Origin: Calothrix sp. PCC 7103
GTDB taxonomy: Bacteria > Cyanobacteriota > Cyanobacteriia > Cyanobacteriales > Nostocaceae
Assembly: GCF_000331305.1 (NCBI RefSeq)
Contig: NZ_KB217473.1
Coordinates: 1 to 64,000, forward strand
Length of the DNA stretch: 64,000 nt
Reading direction: 5' to 3'
Part shown: positions 17,940-26,703 of the stretch, piece by piece
Numbering within the stretch: the first letter of the stretch is position 1
How the letters are laid out: every line of letters starts with the position of its first letter
Notes under the pieces: model-generated
Databases searched by the model: none
The model's input: the letters and a program-made list of their open reading frames with translations, nothing else
What the model was told of the DNA's origin: nothing
Position numbers and translations under genes: made by a program

Positions 17940-18575
17940 ATGTCAGAAATGCCAATCAATAAAGAAAACAGCATCGAGCTTAAACATGTAAAACTGCCTC
18001 CAGTGCTTAAAGATATTAAGTCAGAAGTAGTTTTAACTGAGCAACAGCTTCAAGAATTAGAGAAAATAGCCACATTTAAATTAAAACCTGATTTAAGAGA
18101 GTTTCTAAAATATTATAGCGGGGTTTATTTTCAACGTCGCATGAACAAACATCTTCCTTATCTTGATTTTGTTATCCCCAATAGGCATGGAATGAAGATT
18201 ATTCGAGGTGGATTAGCGGGTATTGGAGAAATAGAAAAAAAGGATGATGGATTTTGGCTAGATACTACAAACAACTTAGATGGTAGTAAAAAACCTCCTA
18301 TGTTTAAATTTGCATCTCATGCAGGTTTATACTATATTTACGTTTCACCAGATGGAGCCATTTTCTATGCTTATTCCTGGGAATATGACAGAGACAACCA
18401 AAAGTTTATAAAAGTAGCCGACACGTTCAATGACTTTCTTGGTATCCTTCAAACTCAAAAAAACTTTATTGATAGCTTCCTCAAGGAATACCCAGGACGA
18501 CAGGCAGATATTCAATGGAAAATTGATGAAGAGAATGGGATTTTTGATGATGAGGAGGAAGATGAGGATTACTAA
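17940..18575 (+). CDS. SUKH (SMI1/KNR4) family immunity protein, copy 2
   Basis: 211 residues, a paralogue of the preceding gene. Identity is very high in residues 1-98 and falls in the middle sheet region (for example FKFASHAGLYYIYVSPDGAI), which contacts the toxin in this family. The divergence suggests specificity for a different toxin tip, either one that was displaced from this locus or one carried by competitors. The start codon is preceded by the same leader as copy 1 (AATATAAA-type sequence). Confidence 0.84.
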   Translation: MSEMPINKENSIELKHVKLPPVLKDIKSEVVLTEQQLQELEKIATFKLKPDLREFLKYYSGVYFQRRMNKHLPYLDFVIPNRHGMKIIRGGLAGIGEIEKKDDGFWLDTTNNLDGSKKPPMFKFASHAGLYYIYVSPDGAIFYAYSWEYDRDNQKFIKVADTFNDFLGILQTQKNFIDSFLKEYPGRQADIQWKIDEENGIFDDEEEDEDY

Positions 18576-18602
18576 TAAATGTAAACCAGTACTGTTCACT
18601 GA

Positions 18603-18844
18603 ATAACTACATCGAAGTCAGAGAACAGGAACTAGCCCAAATTATCTCCGACAATCCAGAAATAGCCGAAAGTTTTGGTTTCAGAAAGGGAGTGTTCGAT
18701 AAGCCCAGTGTGAAGGTTGCTGATGGTGTTGACTGTGTTGGTAGCGGTAATAGTGGCAAAAAACCAACCGATGGGACAAATACAGAAATTGTCTCAAACA
18801 ATGAATCTGCGCCTTATCGCCCAGCAGTTAAACCTAGACTATGA
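18603..18844 (+). pseudogene. displaced toxin C-terminal linker fragment
   Basis: About 80 codons, without any start codon, match the toxin linker at about 16185-16275 closely: ELAQIISDNPEIAESFGFRK is encoded by both. After FDKPS the frame continues with a divergent tail (KVADGVDCVGSGNSGKKPTD) and stops at 18842-18844 before any nuclease domain. This is the standard footprint of cassette exchange in polymorphic toxin loci, where an older toxin tip has been pushed downstream and later truncated. Confidence 0.8.
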
Positions 18845-19061
18845 TTCAATTCGCAGGTGGCTGAAGAAGAATCGGATTGTGGTACACAAACCCAATCAAC
18901 GTCCACTGTTACTTTCAAGGCAAACCCAAATTCAAGCTCGCATCCAAAGCGGGGAAAGCGCGGAGAGTATTGCCAAGGATTTGCAAGTTAACTTATCAAG
19001 CTTAACTAAATTTCTACGTGAAAAGGGAATTAGGTATGGAATTTGGCTCAAACTTGATTAG
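18801..19061 (+). CDS. small HTH protein, about 86 aa
   Basis: Two helix-turn-helix-like segments are visible: residues 3-24 (RLIAQQLNLDYDSIRRWLKK) and about 49-75 (ESAESIAKDLQVNLSSLTKF). The frame opens further upstream at 18717, but the ATG at 18801 is preferred because the upstream part reads through the displaced toxin fragment in another frame. It overlaps the end of that fragment. A role as a DNA-binding regulator is likely; its target is unknown. Confidence 0.5.
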   Translation: MNLRLIAQQLNLDYDSIRRWLKKNRIVVHKPNQRPLLLSRQTQIQARIQSGESAESIAKDLQVNLSSLTKFLREKGIRYGIWLKLD

Positions 19062-19130
19062 TAGTTGATTTCGATTTTTCAATGCCTTCCGGCGCCGCAG
19101 TGCCTAACTCGCGCCTGTGCCATACAAAAA

Positions 19131-19589
19131 TCAACACTCTGTAATCGCTTGTTTTTTTAACTCGTACCTATCTTTGTGATACCAAGTGTAGGCTTGTAAA
19201 TAAAAAGTCTGAAGGGTGTGGTTTCTATCGCGCTTATCAGGATCGGAGGCAAAGAAGGCAAGGCAATACTGGAGCGGCACGTCCAGCTTCAAACAGAGGT
19301 TGTAGGAAAGGAGACGGGCGGCGTACTCGCAGACGTACTTTTGATCCACTCCCTTGAGATAAGCCGTCAGCTTGGCGCGATGTTCTTTGGGCACGGAAAA
19401 GAGATGCCCTAGCTCGTGCAATATCAAGGATACAGCCATTTCATCACTCCAATCCACACACTGGTCAATAATGAAACTGCCTTTATGTATCTTGCACAAG
19501 CGGGGCATAAACCCGTCTTCTACAGGTGCAAACTTAACTTCAATCCCGTTTTGGGTGCAGTAATTAACGAGCTTGTCTTTAATGGTCAT
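19131..19589 (-). CDS. zinc metallopeptidase-like protein (ImmA/IrrE-type)
   Basis: 152 residues. HELGH at about residues 57-61 gives a zinc-binding HExxH motif, and a downstream E-Y-A-A-R-L-L segment supplies the third ligand position typical of IrrE-like domains. In ImmA-type proteins such enzymes cleave a partner repressor under stress. A GTG start at 19616 is possible, but the ATG at 19589 gives a better N-terminus. The small HTH gene at 18801, which converges on it, is a candidate partner by position only, since ImmA partners are normally in the same operon. Confidence 0.62.
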   Translation of the reverse strand: MTIKDKLVNYCTQNGIEVKFAPVEDGFMPRLCKIHKGSFIIDQCVDWSDEMAVSLILHELGHLFSVPKEHRAKLTAYLKGVDQKYVCEYAARLLSYNLCLKLDVPLQYCLAFFASDPDKRDRNHTLQTFYLQAYTWYHKDRYELKKQAITEC

Positions 19590-19788
19590 GTGGAAGTTGA
19601 AGTGCCAGCCGCGCACGTTTTACCAATGTGCTGGCTGCTGATTAATGCCAAAGAATAGGCAATGTTTCACCTTTTGGCAAGTGAAAAAGCGGTGCTAATT
19701 CTAGGCACAATTAAGCACAATTCTGGCGCGCGCTTTAATACCCTTCTCTTGGCTTGACGGAATTCAAAACATATACCCAATTACTACC

Positions 19789-20148
19789 ATGATTTTGCGT
19801 AATTTCTCTCTGGATACTGACAGCGCCAAGGAACTGGTAAAAAATCCCGCCGCCACTACTCAGGCAATTATCGAGGCGGCAGTGCAAAAAGCTGTCTATC
19901 TGAACGGGGAAATTACCATCGCCCGAAAAGACGGAGAGCTGCGAGAGTTTGAAAAAGAGTTGATAGTGGAAGCCTGTAAGTTGCTGATGAATGAAAGTAC
20001 TCTGGTTTTAGCGCTGTATTTACAATTTAACAATCTCCAGAATCAGTGGCACAAATTGACAGCAAAGGTAAAAGAAGATCGGCAGGCTTTGGGGGCGGCG
20101 AATGTGGAAAAATTTGCCGCTCTGCTCCAAACGGATATCCTACTTTAA
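19789..20148 (+). CDS. hypothetical protein, 119 aa
   Basis: Helical, charged protein with no recognised domain. Residues about 65-90 are hydrophobic helix (ELIVEACKLLMNESTLVLAL) but too charged for a membrane span. It stands alone, with no close partner on either side (228 bp to the next gene), and has a clear ATG. Function unknown. Confidence 0.5.
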   Translation: MILRNFSLDTDSAKELVKNPAATTQAIIEAAVQKAVYLNGEITIARKDGELREFEKELIVEACKLLMNESTLVLALYLQFNNLQNQWHKLTAKVKEDRQALGAANVEKFAALLQTDILL

Positions 20149-20341
20149 TAGTTGGAACCAATTTCAACAATGTTGCTAATTTTACCTTCTACTTTTACAA
20201 TCGCGCTTTTGTTTAAATCCACCCACTTTTTGGCTAGATCGTAAACTCTGATAGTGTAGAGGTTCACTGTTTTATAATTTTTTGTATATCTAAAGTTGTC
20301 GTGTTTTAAATCAAAAAAATAAGGTTACTCAAATTCAAAAC

Positions 20342-20369
20342 TTGACATCATTTACAAATAGGTAAATTA
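20342..20369 (+). promoter_or_regulatory. candidate sigma-70-type promoter for the 20-25 kb operon
   Basis: A consensus TTGACA (20342-20347) is followed, after about 17 bp, by AATTAT and, slightly further on, TATATT, 7-15 bases before the ATG at 20377. The -10 element is ambiguous, but the -35 match is exact and its position is right for the first gene of the operon. Confidence 0.45.
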
Positions 20370-20376
20370 TATTAGC

Positions 20377-20631
20377 ATGGCACAAAAAATAAGCCCTGCT
20401 AAATTAGCCCTTTTTTACGGTACTAAGCCAACTTGGTACAAGATTAATCTTCTATCTGAATACCAAACTCAATTACTTGAAATTGAGGAAGAGCTTGCTC
20501 AAAAATATAAACAGCTTTATACAGATTACATCTTGAAGTACGCAAGGGGAGGCAGAAGGCTGAAGATAAAAGCTAAGAAAAATTCTAAAGCAATTCAAAA
20601 ATTAGTATATGCAGATAATAATTCCCATTGA
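20377..20631 (+). CDS. hypothetical basic protein, 84 aa
   Basis: First gene of a rightward operon. 84 residues, helical in the middle (LLEIEEELAQKYKQLYTDY) and strongly basic in the last third (GGRRLKIKAKKNSKAIQK), suggesting nucleic-acid contact. It overlaps the following TPR gene by 23 bp, so translation is coupled. Unrecognised. Confidence 0.5.
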   Translation: MAQKISPAKLALFYGTKPTWYKINLLSEYQTQLLEIEEELAQKYKQLYTDYILKYARGGRRLKIKAKKNSKAIQKLVYADNNSH

Positions 20632-21373
20632 ATCACTTAACCGGGATTACCAGTTCGAGGGAGGTTTAGATGCAGCTGTGGAATACATTAAATCTATCTA
20701 CGGCTACCCCCTTTTAAATCAGGTTTCTTTGGATAGAGAGCAAGAATTAATTTCAGTCACTTTCTACGACCAAGAAATTGATTACGAGCAATCCCAGCAA
20801 AAACTCAACGAAGCTATTAAGGTAATTGGTGAAGGCAAGCCCAGAATCGCCCTATCTCTGTTTGAAGAAGCAGTGAAACTAGACCCTTTCAACGATTTAA
20901 CCAGACGCAATTTAGGCTCTTGCCTTCTGGAGTTAGAAGAACTTGATCTGGCCAAGCAAGTCTTTGAATCCTGTCTCTACATTAACGATAAGGATGCCTA
21001 TTCTTGGATTGGTTTAGGCAATAGCTTTGCCAAAAGACCCGCAAATAATCTTGAGAATATTTACAAAGGTATATTTTATTTTGAAAAGGCTATTGAGAAA
21101 AACCCGGAATCCTTTTTGGCAATCAATAATCTTGCGGCAACTTATTCCCGAATTGGAAACCAACAGAAAGCTATAGAACTGTTTAACCAAGCTATTGAAT
21201 TAAGTCCCAAAGACCAGCGCCCGCTCTTGGGTAGAGCTTTCACCTACCTGGAGTTGAACCATTTATCTAAAGCTAAAGCTGATTTTCAAGCTTGTTACGA
21301 ATTGTCAGGTAGCACCGAGCAAGGCAAGATGGCAGGTCAATATCTAAATGAACTAAGTAAAATTATTAAATAG
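20609..21373 (+). CDS. TPR repeat protein, 254 aa
   Basis: At least four tetratricopeptide repeats are visible from about residue 70 to 245, with the typical G-x-x-x-x-A-L-x-x-F-x-x-A pattern (for example LSLFEEAVKLDPFNDLTRRN and IELFNQAIELSPKDQRPLL). TPR domains mediate protein-protein contacts. The N-terminal 60 residues are a separate strand-rich part. The gene overlaps its upstream neighbour and ends two bases before the next start, so it is part of a compact operon with MazG- and DUF2075-type genes. A scaffold role is inference. Confidence 0.8.
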   Translation: MQIIIPIESLNRDYQFEGGLDAAVEYIKSIYGYPLLNQVSLDREQELISVTFYDQEIDYEQSQQKLNEAIKVIGEGKPRIALSLFEEAVKLDPFNDLTRRNLGSCLLELEELDLAKQVFESCLYINDKDAYSWIGLGNSFAKRPANNLENIYKGIFYFEKAIEKNPESFLAINNLAATYSRIGNQQKAIELFNQAIELSPKDQRPLLGRAFTYLELNHLSKAKADFQACYELSGSTEQGKMAGQYLNELSKIIK

Positions 21374-21374
21374 T

Positions 21375-22160
21375 ATGAGCAAAGCAAAAAAAGAATTAAA
21401 AACACCTATCTATCAAAATCTAATTGAGCAAATTCAAGCTAAAGGTTTAAAAGTTAAAATTGTGGAAGAAGTTATTCCAATCGGTTACGCTGCAATTCGT
21501 TTATATGGAGCGGATACCAGTAAAGAAATTCTCTTAAGAGTCAACCCCAAGTATAAAGTCATCGCCGACCACGCGATAACCCAGCAATTGCTTCGCGCTG
21601 TGCGCTTCTTAGACCTACCAGAACAAGACCGTCAATTTCCCGGTATGACTCCTGATGCCTTTCGAGTGGCAATGACTGATGTCTCAGAGGATATGGCAGA
21701 ACTTCTTAACACTAAGCGAATTCCTCTAGAGCGATACGCTCCGATGATTCGCCATTTATACGATGGAGTCGTAACTCAAGTTACTTCCATGCCTGCTGAC
21801 CTTAGAATTGAGAAATACATTAAGGAAAATATGCCGCAGCTCGAAGCTTTGCAGAAAAAATCCCTTTTCAAGCAAATTCAAGACGGAGCTAAAGGTTTAT
21901 CTTTAGAGATTTTATCTTTAACTCCAAAAAAACTGTATACCTGCAACGCTTTGATGAACTACGCCTATTTTAAAATGATTGACCAATATATTTTCCCAGT
22001 AGAAGCTAAGTATTTCGAGGTGTTTGAGGGAATTATTGATAAAGAAATGGGTGATACACTTTTCCAAGCCGCTCTTAATCCCGAACTCAACGATTTTCAG
22101 TTAACAAAGGTGTGGGTCGAAAAATTAGGAATAGAGGATTGGTTCAAGTGGATCAAATAA
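21375..22160 (+). CDS. hypothetical protein in TPR-MazG-DUF2075 operon, 261 aa
   Basis: Unrecognised protein of 261 residues. The N-terminal third reads as mixed alpha/beta (KVKIVEEVIPIGYAAIRLYG) and the rest as helices. No active-site motif is apparent. Start and stop sit within 1-4 bp of the neighbouring genes, so it must work with the TPR and MazG products. Homology search would be required to place it. Confidence 0.55.
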   Translation: MSKAKKELKTPIYQNLIEQIQAKGLKVKIVEEVIPIGYAAIRLYGADTSKEILLRVNPKYKVIADHAITQQLLRAVRFLDLPEQDRQFPGMTPDAFRVAMTDVSEDMAELLNTKRIPLERYAPMIRHLYDGVVTQVTSMPADLRIEKYIKENMPQLEALQKKSLFKQIQDGAKGLSLEILSLTPKKLYTCNALMNYAYFKMIDQYIFPVEAKYFEVFEGIIDKEMGDTLFQAALNPELNDFQLTKVWVEKLGIEDWFKWIK

Positions 22161-22164
22161 ATGT

Positions 22165-22509
22165 ATGCAAACATCAGAAATTCAAAAAATAGTAGAAGAA
22201 TTAAAGAAATTCAACAGCGAGCGCGGCTGGGAGAAGTTTCATAATCCTAAAAATTTAGCGATTTCTATTTCTTTGGAAGCTAACGAATTACTTGAGATAT
22301 TTCAATGGCTAACAATGGATGAAGCCACACAAGCCCTACAAACCAAAAAAACTGAGCTATCGGAAGAAATAGCCGATGTAGCAATTTATTTACTATTACT
22401 GGCAGAGAAAGCCGAAATCAATTTAATCGAGGCAATCAAAGATAAGATTGCAAAAAATCGCGTCAAACACAATACTAATAAAGAGTATGATTATCTATCA
22501 AGCCAATAA
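22165..22509 (+). CDS. MazG-like nucleotide pyrophosphohydrolase
   Basis: 114 residues, an all-alpha NTP-PPase of the MazG / dCTPase (RS21-C6) group. Metal-binding glutamates are in SLEANELLEIFQW (the E-x-x-E motif near residue 40) and EEIADVAIYLLLLAE (E-x-x-D near residue 70). It hydrolyses NTPs or dNTPs to the monophosphate and pyrophosphate. It overlaps the start of the DUF2075 gene by 23 bp. Nucleotide hydrolases beside NTPase/helicase-like proteins recur in defence-type clusters, which is the contextual reading here. Confidence 0.85.
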   Translation: MQTSEIQKIVEELKKFNSERGWEKFHNPKNLAISISLEANELLEIFQWLTMDEATQALQTKKTELSEEIADVAIYLLLLAEKAEINLIEAIKDKIAKNRVKHNTNKEYDYLSSQ

Positions 22510-24337
22510 AAATCAATTTTGCAACGATATTCTTAACAACTCAATTGTTGAAAATTTAAAGCATAAATTTCACGAAAATCTAAACTATGTGCCTGGTGAG
22601 AGTGAGGTCAGATCGTGGCAAAATTCGCTTATGTACATGGACAAGGTACTTGGTGATTCATCGATTCCTCAAGACGCGGGAATTGCCATTGAATACAACA
22701 TTCCTCAAACTTCTAAGCGTATCGACTTTATTATTACGGGCTTGAATCAAGAGGATAAAAGTGTAGCCATTTTGATAGAGCTAAAACAGTGGTCGCAGAT
22801 TGAGCTAACTGAGAAAGATGCCACAGTTATTACTATCCTTGGCAAGGGAAAAAGGGAAACTAATCACCCTTCCTACCAAGTCTGGTCTTACGCCGCGTAT
22901 TTAGAAAGCTTTAATGAGGCAATATACAATCAAGGAATTGAACTCAAGCCTTGCGCTTATCTTCACAATTATAAAGAAGACGGAATTATTAACCACCCTT
23001 TCTATGCCTTTCATATTGAAAAAGCTCCTATATTCTTACAAACTGACGCTCAAAAGTTAAGAGAATTTATCAAGGAGCATGTCAAGTATGGAGACAAAAA
23101 AAATATTATGTATCAAATTGAAAATGGTCGTATAAGACCATCTAAAAGCTTGGCAGACTCTCTAGGTAAAATGGTACAGGGAAATCAAGAGTTTATCATG
23201 CTGGATGAGCAGAAGACGGTCTATGAATCAGCAATGTTTCTTGTTAAAAATTCTTCTCCAGAGCGAAAGAATGTGTTGATTGTTGAAGGGGGGCCTGGGA
23301 CTGGTAAATCGGTAGTTGCTGTCAACTTGCTAGTAGATATTATCAAAGGCCGTAGAACTGCTAAGTATGTATCTAAAAACGAAGCCCCGCGAAGAGTCTA
23401 CGAAGCCAAGTTAACTGGTATTCTACGTAAAACTGAAATTAGTAACCTATTTTGCGGTTCAGCCGCGTTTACCAATACCCTAGCTAACACATTTGACGCT
23501 CTAATTGTAGATGAAGCTCACCGCCTTATCGAGAAAACTAGATTCACTCCAAAGGGAGAAAATCAAATCAAGGAAATAATTAATGCCTCCAAATGCAGTA
23601 TCTTCTTTATCGATGAAGACCAAAAAGTTCATTGGCAGGATATTGGGGAAAAGGAAGAGATTGCAAGATGGGCTGAGAAACTGGGGGCTAACGTGCAATA
23701 TTTGGAATTAAGCTCGCAATTCCGTTGCGCTGGCTCAGATGGATATATGAATTGGCTGGATAACGTTTTAGGTATTCGCCAGACCGCTAATTATAATTTG
23801 CAAGGTCTAAACTACGATTTCAAAATTTTCAGCACCCCTGATGAACTTCGAGATGCCATTTACGAGAAAAATGCTATTAACAATAAAGCCCGCATGGTAG
23901 CTGGATACTGCTGGGACTGGATTAGCAAGTACAATAAAGAAGCTTATGATTTCAACTTCTCACCCACCTTCAAAGCTAAGTGGAATCTCTCAACTGACGG
24001 AATGCTGTGGATAATGGCGCCTGATTCAGTTAAACAAATTGGCTGTATTCATACCTGCCAAGGTCTAGAAGTGGATTACATCGGTGTAATCATTGGCGAG
24101 GATTTTGTGGTAAGAAGCGGTGAGGTTATGGTTAATCCTAGTAAGCACCCTATCAGAGATACTACTTTACACGGCTTTAAGGAAATGGCAAGAAAAGAGC
24201 CTGAAGCCGCTAAAGACAAAGCCAAGAGAATTATTAAAAATACCTACCGCACGTTAATGACCAGAGGTATGAAAGGTTGCTACATTTACTGCGTGGACAA
24301 AGAGACTGAGCAATATTTTAGGGAAATGCTCAATTAA
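22487..24337 (+). CDS. DUF2075 P-loop NTPase (helicase-like, nuclease-like N-terminus)
   Basis: About 616 residues. The N-terminal 200 residues contain a restriction-like segment (RIDFIITG, then AILIELKQWS) with an E-x-K that could be a PD-(D/E)XK active site. The C-terminal part is the DUF2075 / Schlafen-like NTPase: Walker A GGPGTGKS at about 268-275, Walker B ALIVDEAHRL, a Q-F-R arginine motif (LSSQFRCAGSDGYMNW) and a late helicase-type motif with HTCQGLEVDYIGVIIG. I chose the ATG at 22487 over an earlier TTG at 22448 because it has an A/G-rich ribosome binding site; it overlaps the MazG gene. It is likely a DNA- or RNA-acting defence or regulatory ATPase. Confidence 0.85.
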   Translation: MIIYQANKNQFCNDILNNSIVENLKHKFHENLNYVPGESEVRSWQNSLMYMDKVLGDSSIPQDAGIAIEYNIPQTSKRIDFIITGLNQEDKSVAILIELKQWSQIELTEKDATVITILGKGKRETNHPSYQVWSYAAYLESFNEAIYNQGIELKPCAYLHNYKEDGIINHPFYAFHIEKAPIFLQTDAQKLREFIKEHVKYGDKKNIMYQIENGRIRPSKSLADSLGKMVQGNQEFIMLDEQKTVYESAMFLVKNSSPERKNVLIVEGGPGTGKSVVAVNLLVDIIKGRRTAKYVSKNEAPRRVYEAKLTGILRKTEISNLFCGSAAFTNTLANTFDALIVDEAHRLIEKTRFTPKGENQIKEIINASKCSIFFIDEDQKVHWQDIGEKEEIARWAEKLGANVQYLELSSQFRCAGSDGYMNWLDNVLGIRQTANYNLQGLNYDFKIFSTPDELRDAIYEKNAINNKARMVAGYCWDWISKYNKEAYDFNFSPTFKAKWNLSTDGMLWIMAPDSVKQIGCIHTCQGLEVDYIGVIIGEDFVVRSGEVMVNPSKHPIRDTTLHGFKEMARKEPEAAKDKAKRIIKNTYRTLMTRGMKGCYIYCVDKETEQYFREMLN

Positions 24338-24411
24338 AAACTCTTGCACAAATTTTTAATTTACCAGAAATTTAATCTAATTTATATATTCAAAATATTT
24401 TCAACCAATGT

Positions 24412-25005
24412 ATGAATACCAAGTTAAAGGAAATAATATTTCAAAACCGAGAGGAGGCATTAGATTTTATTGAAAAAGAAAATCAAATACTTGAAAGCAT
24501 TCAAAATGGAGAAACAAATTCCAACGCGCGCAAATTTATCGCCCATAAAAGCGAGTATAAAGGATTTGAATACTATATTGTGCGCCATACCAATGCTTAC
24601 AACTCAAATGCATTTTACCTTTGCGGTTACGTAGTCCTAGATGAAGTCACAGATAATCTCTTCCAATCGTTATTTAAACTGCTAAATAAAGATTACAAAG
24701 ATATCATCTCTTGCCACGGGGGTCTTACTTACGAAGGCAATAACTTTATAGATATTCAAAGCAAAGAGTTAATGATTGGTTTTGACTGTAGTCACGCTGG
24801 AGATATTATCTCTATGGACAAGGCTGAAATAACTAGAATCAAGTCAACTAGCGCAAACTATAGCTACAAAACTTTTTATTTTGTAGAAGATAATTGCCGT
24901 TCAATCATTGACCAGCTGATTGAAATATCTACACAATATAAAGATTGTAAAAATGGTAGAGAAGGCGCCTTACAGGAAATCAATGATTTATTTACTAATT
25001 TGTAG
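24412..25005 (+). CDS. hypothetical protein with CHGGLTY / FDCSHAGD motifs, 197 aa
   Basis: 197 residues with two conserved-looking motifs, SCHGGLTYEGNN (about residue 101) and IGFDCSHAGDI (about 122). I recall this pair of histidine/cysteine motifs from uncharacterised phage and plasmid proteins, suggesting a small enzymatic or metal-binding domain, but I cannot name the family. It lies 75 bp after DUF2075 in the same direction. Confidence 0.6.
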   Translation: MNTKLKEIIFQNREEALDFIEKENQILESIQNGETNSNARKFIAHKSEYKGFEYYIVRHTNAYNSNAFYLCGYVVLDEVTDNLFQSLFKLLNKDYKDIISCHGGLTYEGNNFIDIQSKELMIGFDCSHAGDIISMDKAEITRIKSTSANYSYKTFYFVEDNCRSIIDQLIEISTQYKDCKNGREGALQEINDLFTNL

Positions 25006-25046
25006 CAAACTCTTTAACCTGTTAGCTTCAATCATAAATTATTTAT

Positions 25047-25562
25047 ATGTCAATGATAATAGAACCAGTATATACTAATAACGAGCTATTTAATCAAATT
25101 CAGGAATTATTTAAGTCCTTGAATAGAGAAGTACTAAAAGAAGGGAAACTTGTTATTGACCCGTCTCAAAAAATACTTGCTAAGAATGAGCAGGATATAA
25201 ATGTATTGATTTCACTTCAAAAATCTGAGGCTACATCTTCTATCTTGAGTATTGAATTTATAGAAAAGCAAGACGGCAGTCTCTACAATGAAGGATTGAA
25301 TAAAGAGTATCCTGAACTAAAAACTAGTGAATTTAAGTTAAACTTTAAATCTGACAAACAATTTCTTGTTTACCTAAATCATCGACGGTCGGAAGCCCAG
25401 ACTATAGCCTATATAAATTTGTTAGACGAAGAAGACTGGATAGAAATACCAATTTACCACGAAGATTACAAGTTATATAAAGAGCTAAATCTATTATTGG
25501 TAAGTGCCATCGACACTTATCTTGGAAAGGTAGCTAAAGCGGTTGCAAGTATTAAAGGGTAA
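25047..25562 (+). CDS. hypothetical protein, 171 aa
   Basis: Last gene of the 20.4-25.6 kb operon. 171 residues, acidic, alternating strands and helices (LSIEFIEKQDGSLYNEG, then a KQFLVYLNHRRSEAQTIAYI strand pair). No known domain recognised. It lies 41 bp after the previous gene, with a strong terminator about 150 bp downstream at 25709. Confidence 0.5.
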   Translation: MSMIIEPVYTNNELFNQIQELFKSLNREVLKEGKLVIDPSQKILAKNEQDINVLISLQKSEATSSILSIEFIEKQDGSLYNEGLNKEYPELKTSEFKLNFKSDKQFLVYLNHRRSEAQTIAYINLLDEEDWIEIPIYHEDYKLYKELNLLLVSAIDTYLGKVAKAVASIKG

Positions 25563-25708
25563 AAGCTACATTACCTACAGCTTTACCTATCCAAAGAGTA
25601 CCAGCAATTAGCTGCAAATTATGATTCTTTGTTTAGCAAGTTAACCTAAGCACTGGAGATAAGTTACAAAGAGTTGGCTCTTTGAACCAACTAAACTAAT
25701 ATTTTTAT

Positions 25709-25750
25709 AAATGCTATAGATTTTCCACTATAGCATTTTTTTTATTTTTT
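25709..25750 (+). terminator. strong rho-independent terminator ending the MazG-DUF2075 operon
   Basis: An 11-bp perfect stem (AAATGCTATAG at 25709-25719 and CTATAGCATTT at 25728-25738) with an 8-base loop is followed by a long T-rich tract. It lies just outside the left end of the IS1595-type element. Confidence 0.8.
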
Positions 25751-25806
25751 ATTTTTATGGGTAATTATCCCTTGACAACACTTAAAAAAATAATCATTAT
25801 TTAAAT

Positions 25807-26703
25807 ATGATTTTCACTAGAAAAAAGTTTGTTAAATATACAATCCAAGACTTGAGAAAAGATTTTCCTGATAATGAATCTTGTCTTAAGTATTTATTCA
25901 AACTTTTTTATGGGCATATACCTGATTTTGATAAGTATTATTTAATCAAAGGACGTAAGGAGTTTGTTCATTCTATCACTGGTGAGCATATCTCACCCCT
26001 TGCAAATACTATATTTCATAAATCTTCTACGGATTTGACTAATTGGTTTGAGGCAATCTATAAATTTGCAAACAGCAGAAATGGAGTATCAGCAATGGAA
26101 TTGATGAGAGATTTCGGAGTCACTTATAAGACAGCTTGGAGAATGGCAAAGCAAATCAGAACTTTGTTTGAGGACAGCCCTGCAATTGGAGGTGAAGATA
26201 AAACTGTAGAAATTGATGAGATGTATATTGGTGGTAGTGAAAGTAATAAACACCAATCTAAAAAAACTGGCAATCTGGCAACGCAAGGTAAAACTACTGT
26301 AATTGGAGCGGTAGAAAGAGAAAATAAAGTAATTACCAGAGTAATTGACGATACAACTAGTTCAAATATCAAACCATTTATAAGAGGGAAAGTTGATATA
26401 AAGTCTCGTGTTATTACTGATGAATACAAAGGTTATAAAGATTTAAAGTATCAAGGCTATTCCCACCGCACAATAAATCACTCACAAGGGGAATATGTAA
26501 ATGGCTCAATTCATACTAATACTATTGAAGGGTTTTGGTCTTTAGTAAAAAATGGCATTGCCGGAACATACAGAATGGTGAGTCCAAAATATTTACAAAC
26601 TTATTTAAATGAGTTTACTTTTAGGTATAATCACCAGCATTCCAAATCTCACCTATTTGATTTTATTTTGAATAATAGAATTAAGAATAATTTAGTTTTT
26701 TAA
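25807..26703 (+). CDS. IS1595 family (ISXO2-like) transposase
   Basis: 298 residues. The DDE core is clear: EIDEMYIGG (first Asp), VITDEYKGY (second Asp) and NTIEGFWSLVKNG (Glu), with AGTYRMVSPKYLQTY typical of this family. The N-terminal zinc ribbon normal for IS1595 transposases is degenerate: the expected two Cys-x-x-Cys pairs are missing, although the following TIFHKSSTDLTNWFEA helix region is kept. Catalyses cut-and-paste transposition of the element. All catalytic residues are present, so it may be active. Confidence 0.9.
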   Translation: MIFTRKKFVKYTIQDLRKDFPDNESCLKYLFKLFYGHIPDFDKYYLIKGRKEFVHSITGEHISPLANTIFHKSSTDLTNWFEAIYKFANSRNGVSAMELMRDFGVTYKTAWRMAKQIRTLFEDSPAIGGEDKTVEIDEMYIGGSESNKHQSKKTGNLATQGKTTVIGAVERENKVITRVIDDTTSSNIKPFIRGKVDIKSRVITDEYKGYKDLKYQGYSHRTINHSQGEYVNGSIHTNTIEGFWSLVKNGIAGTYRMVSPKYLQTYLNEFTFRYNHQHSKSHLFDFILNNRIKNNLVF

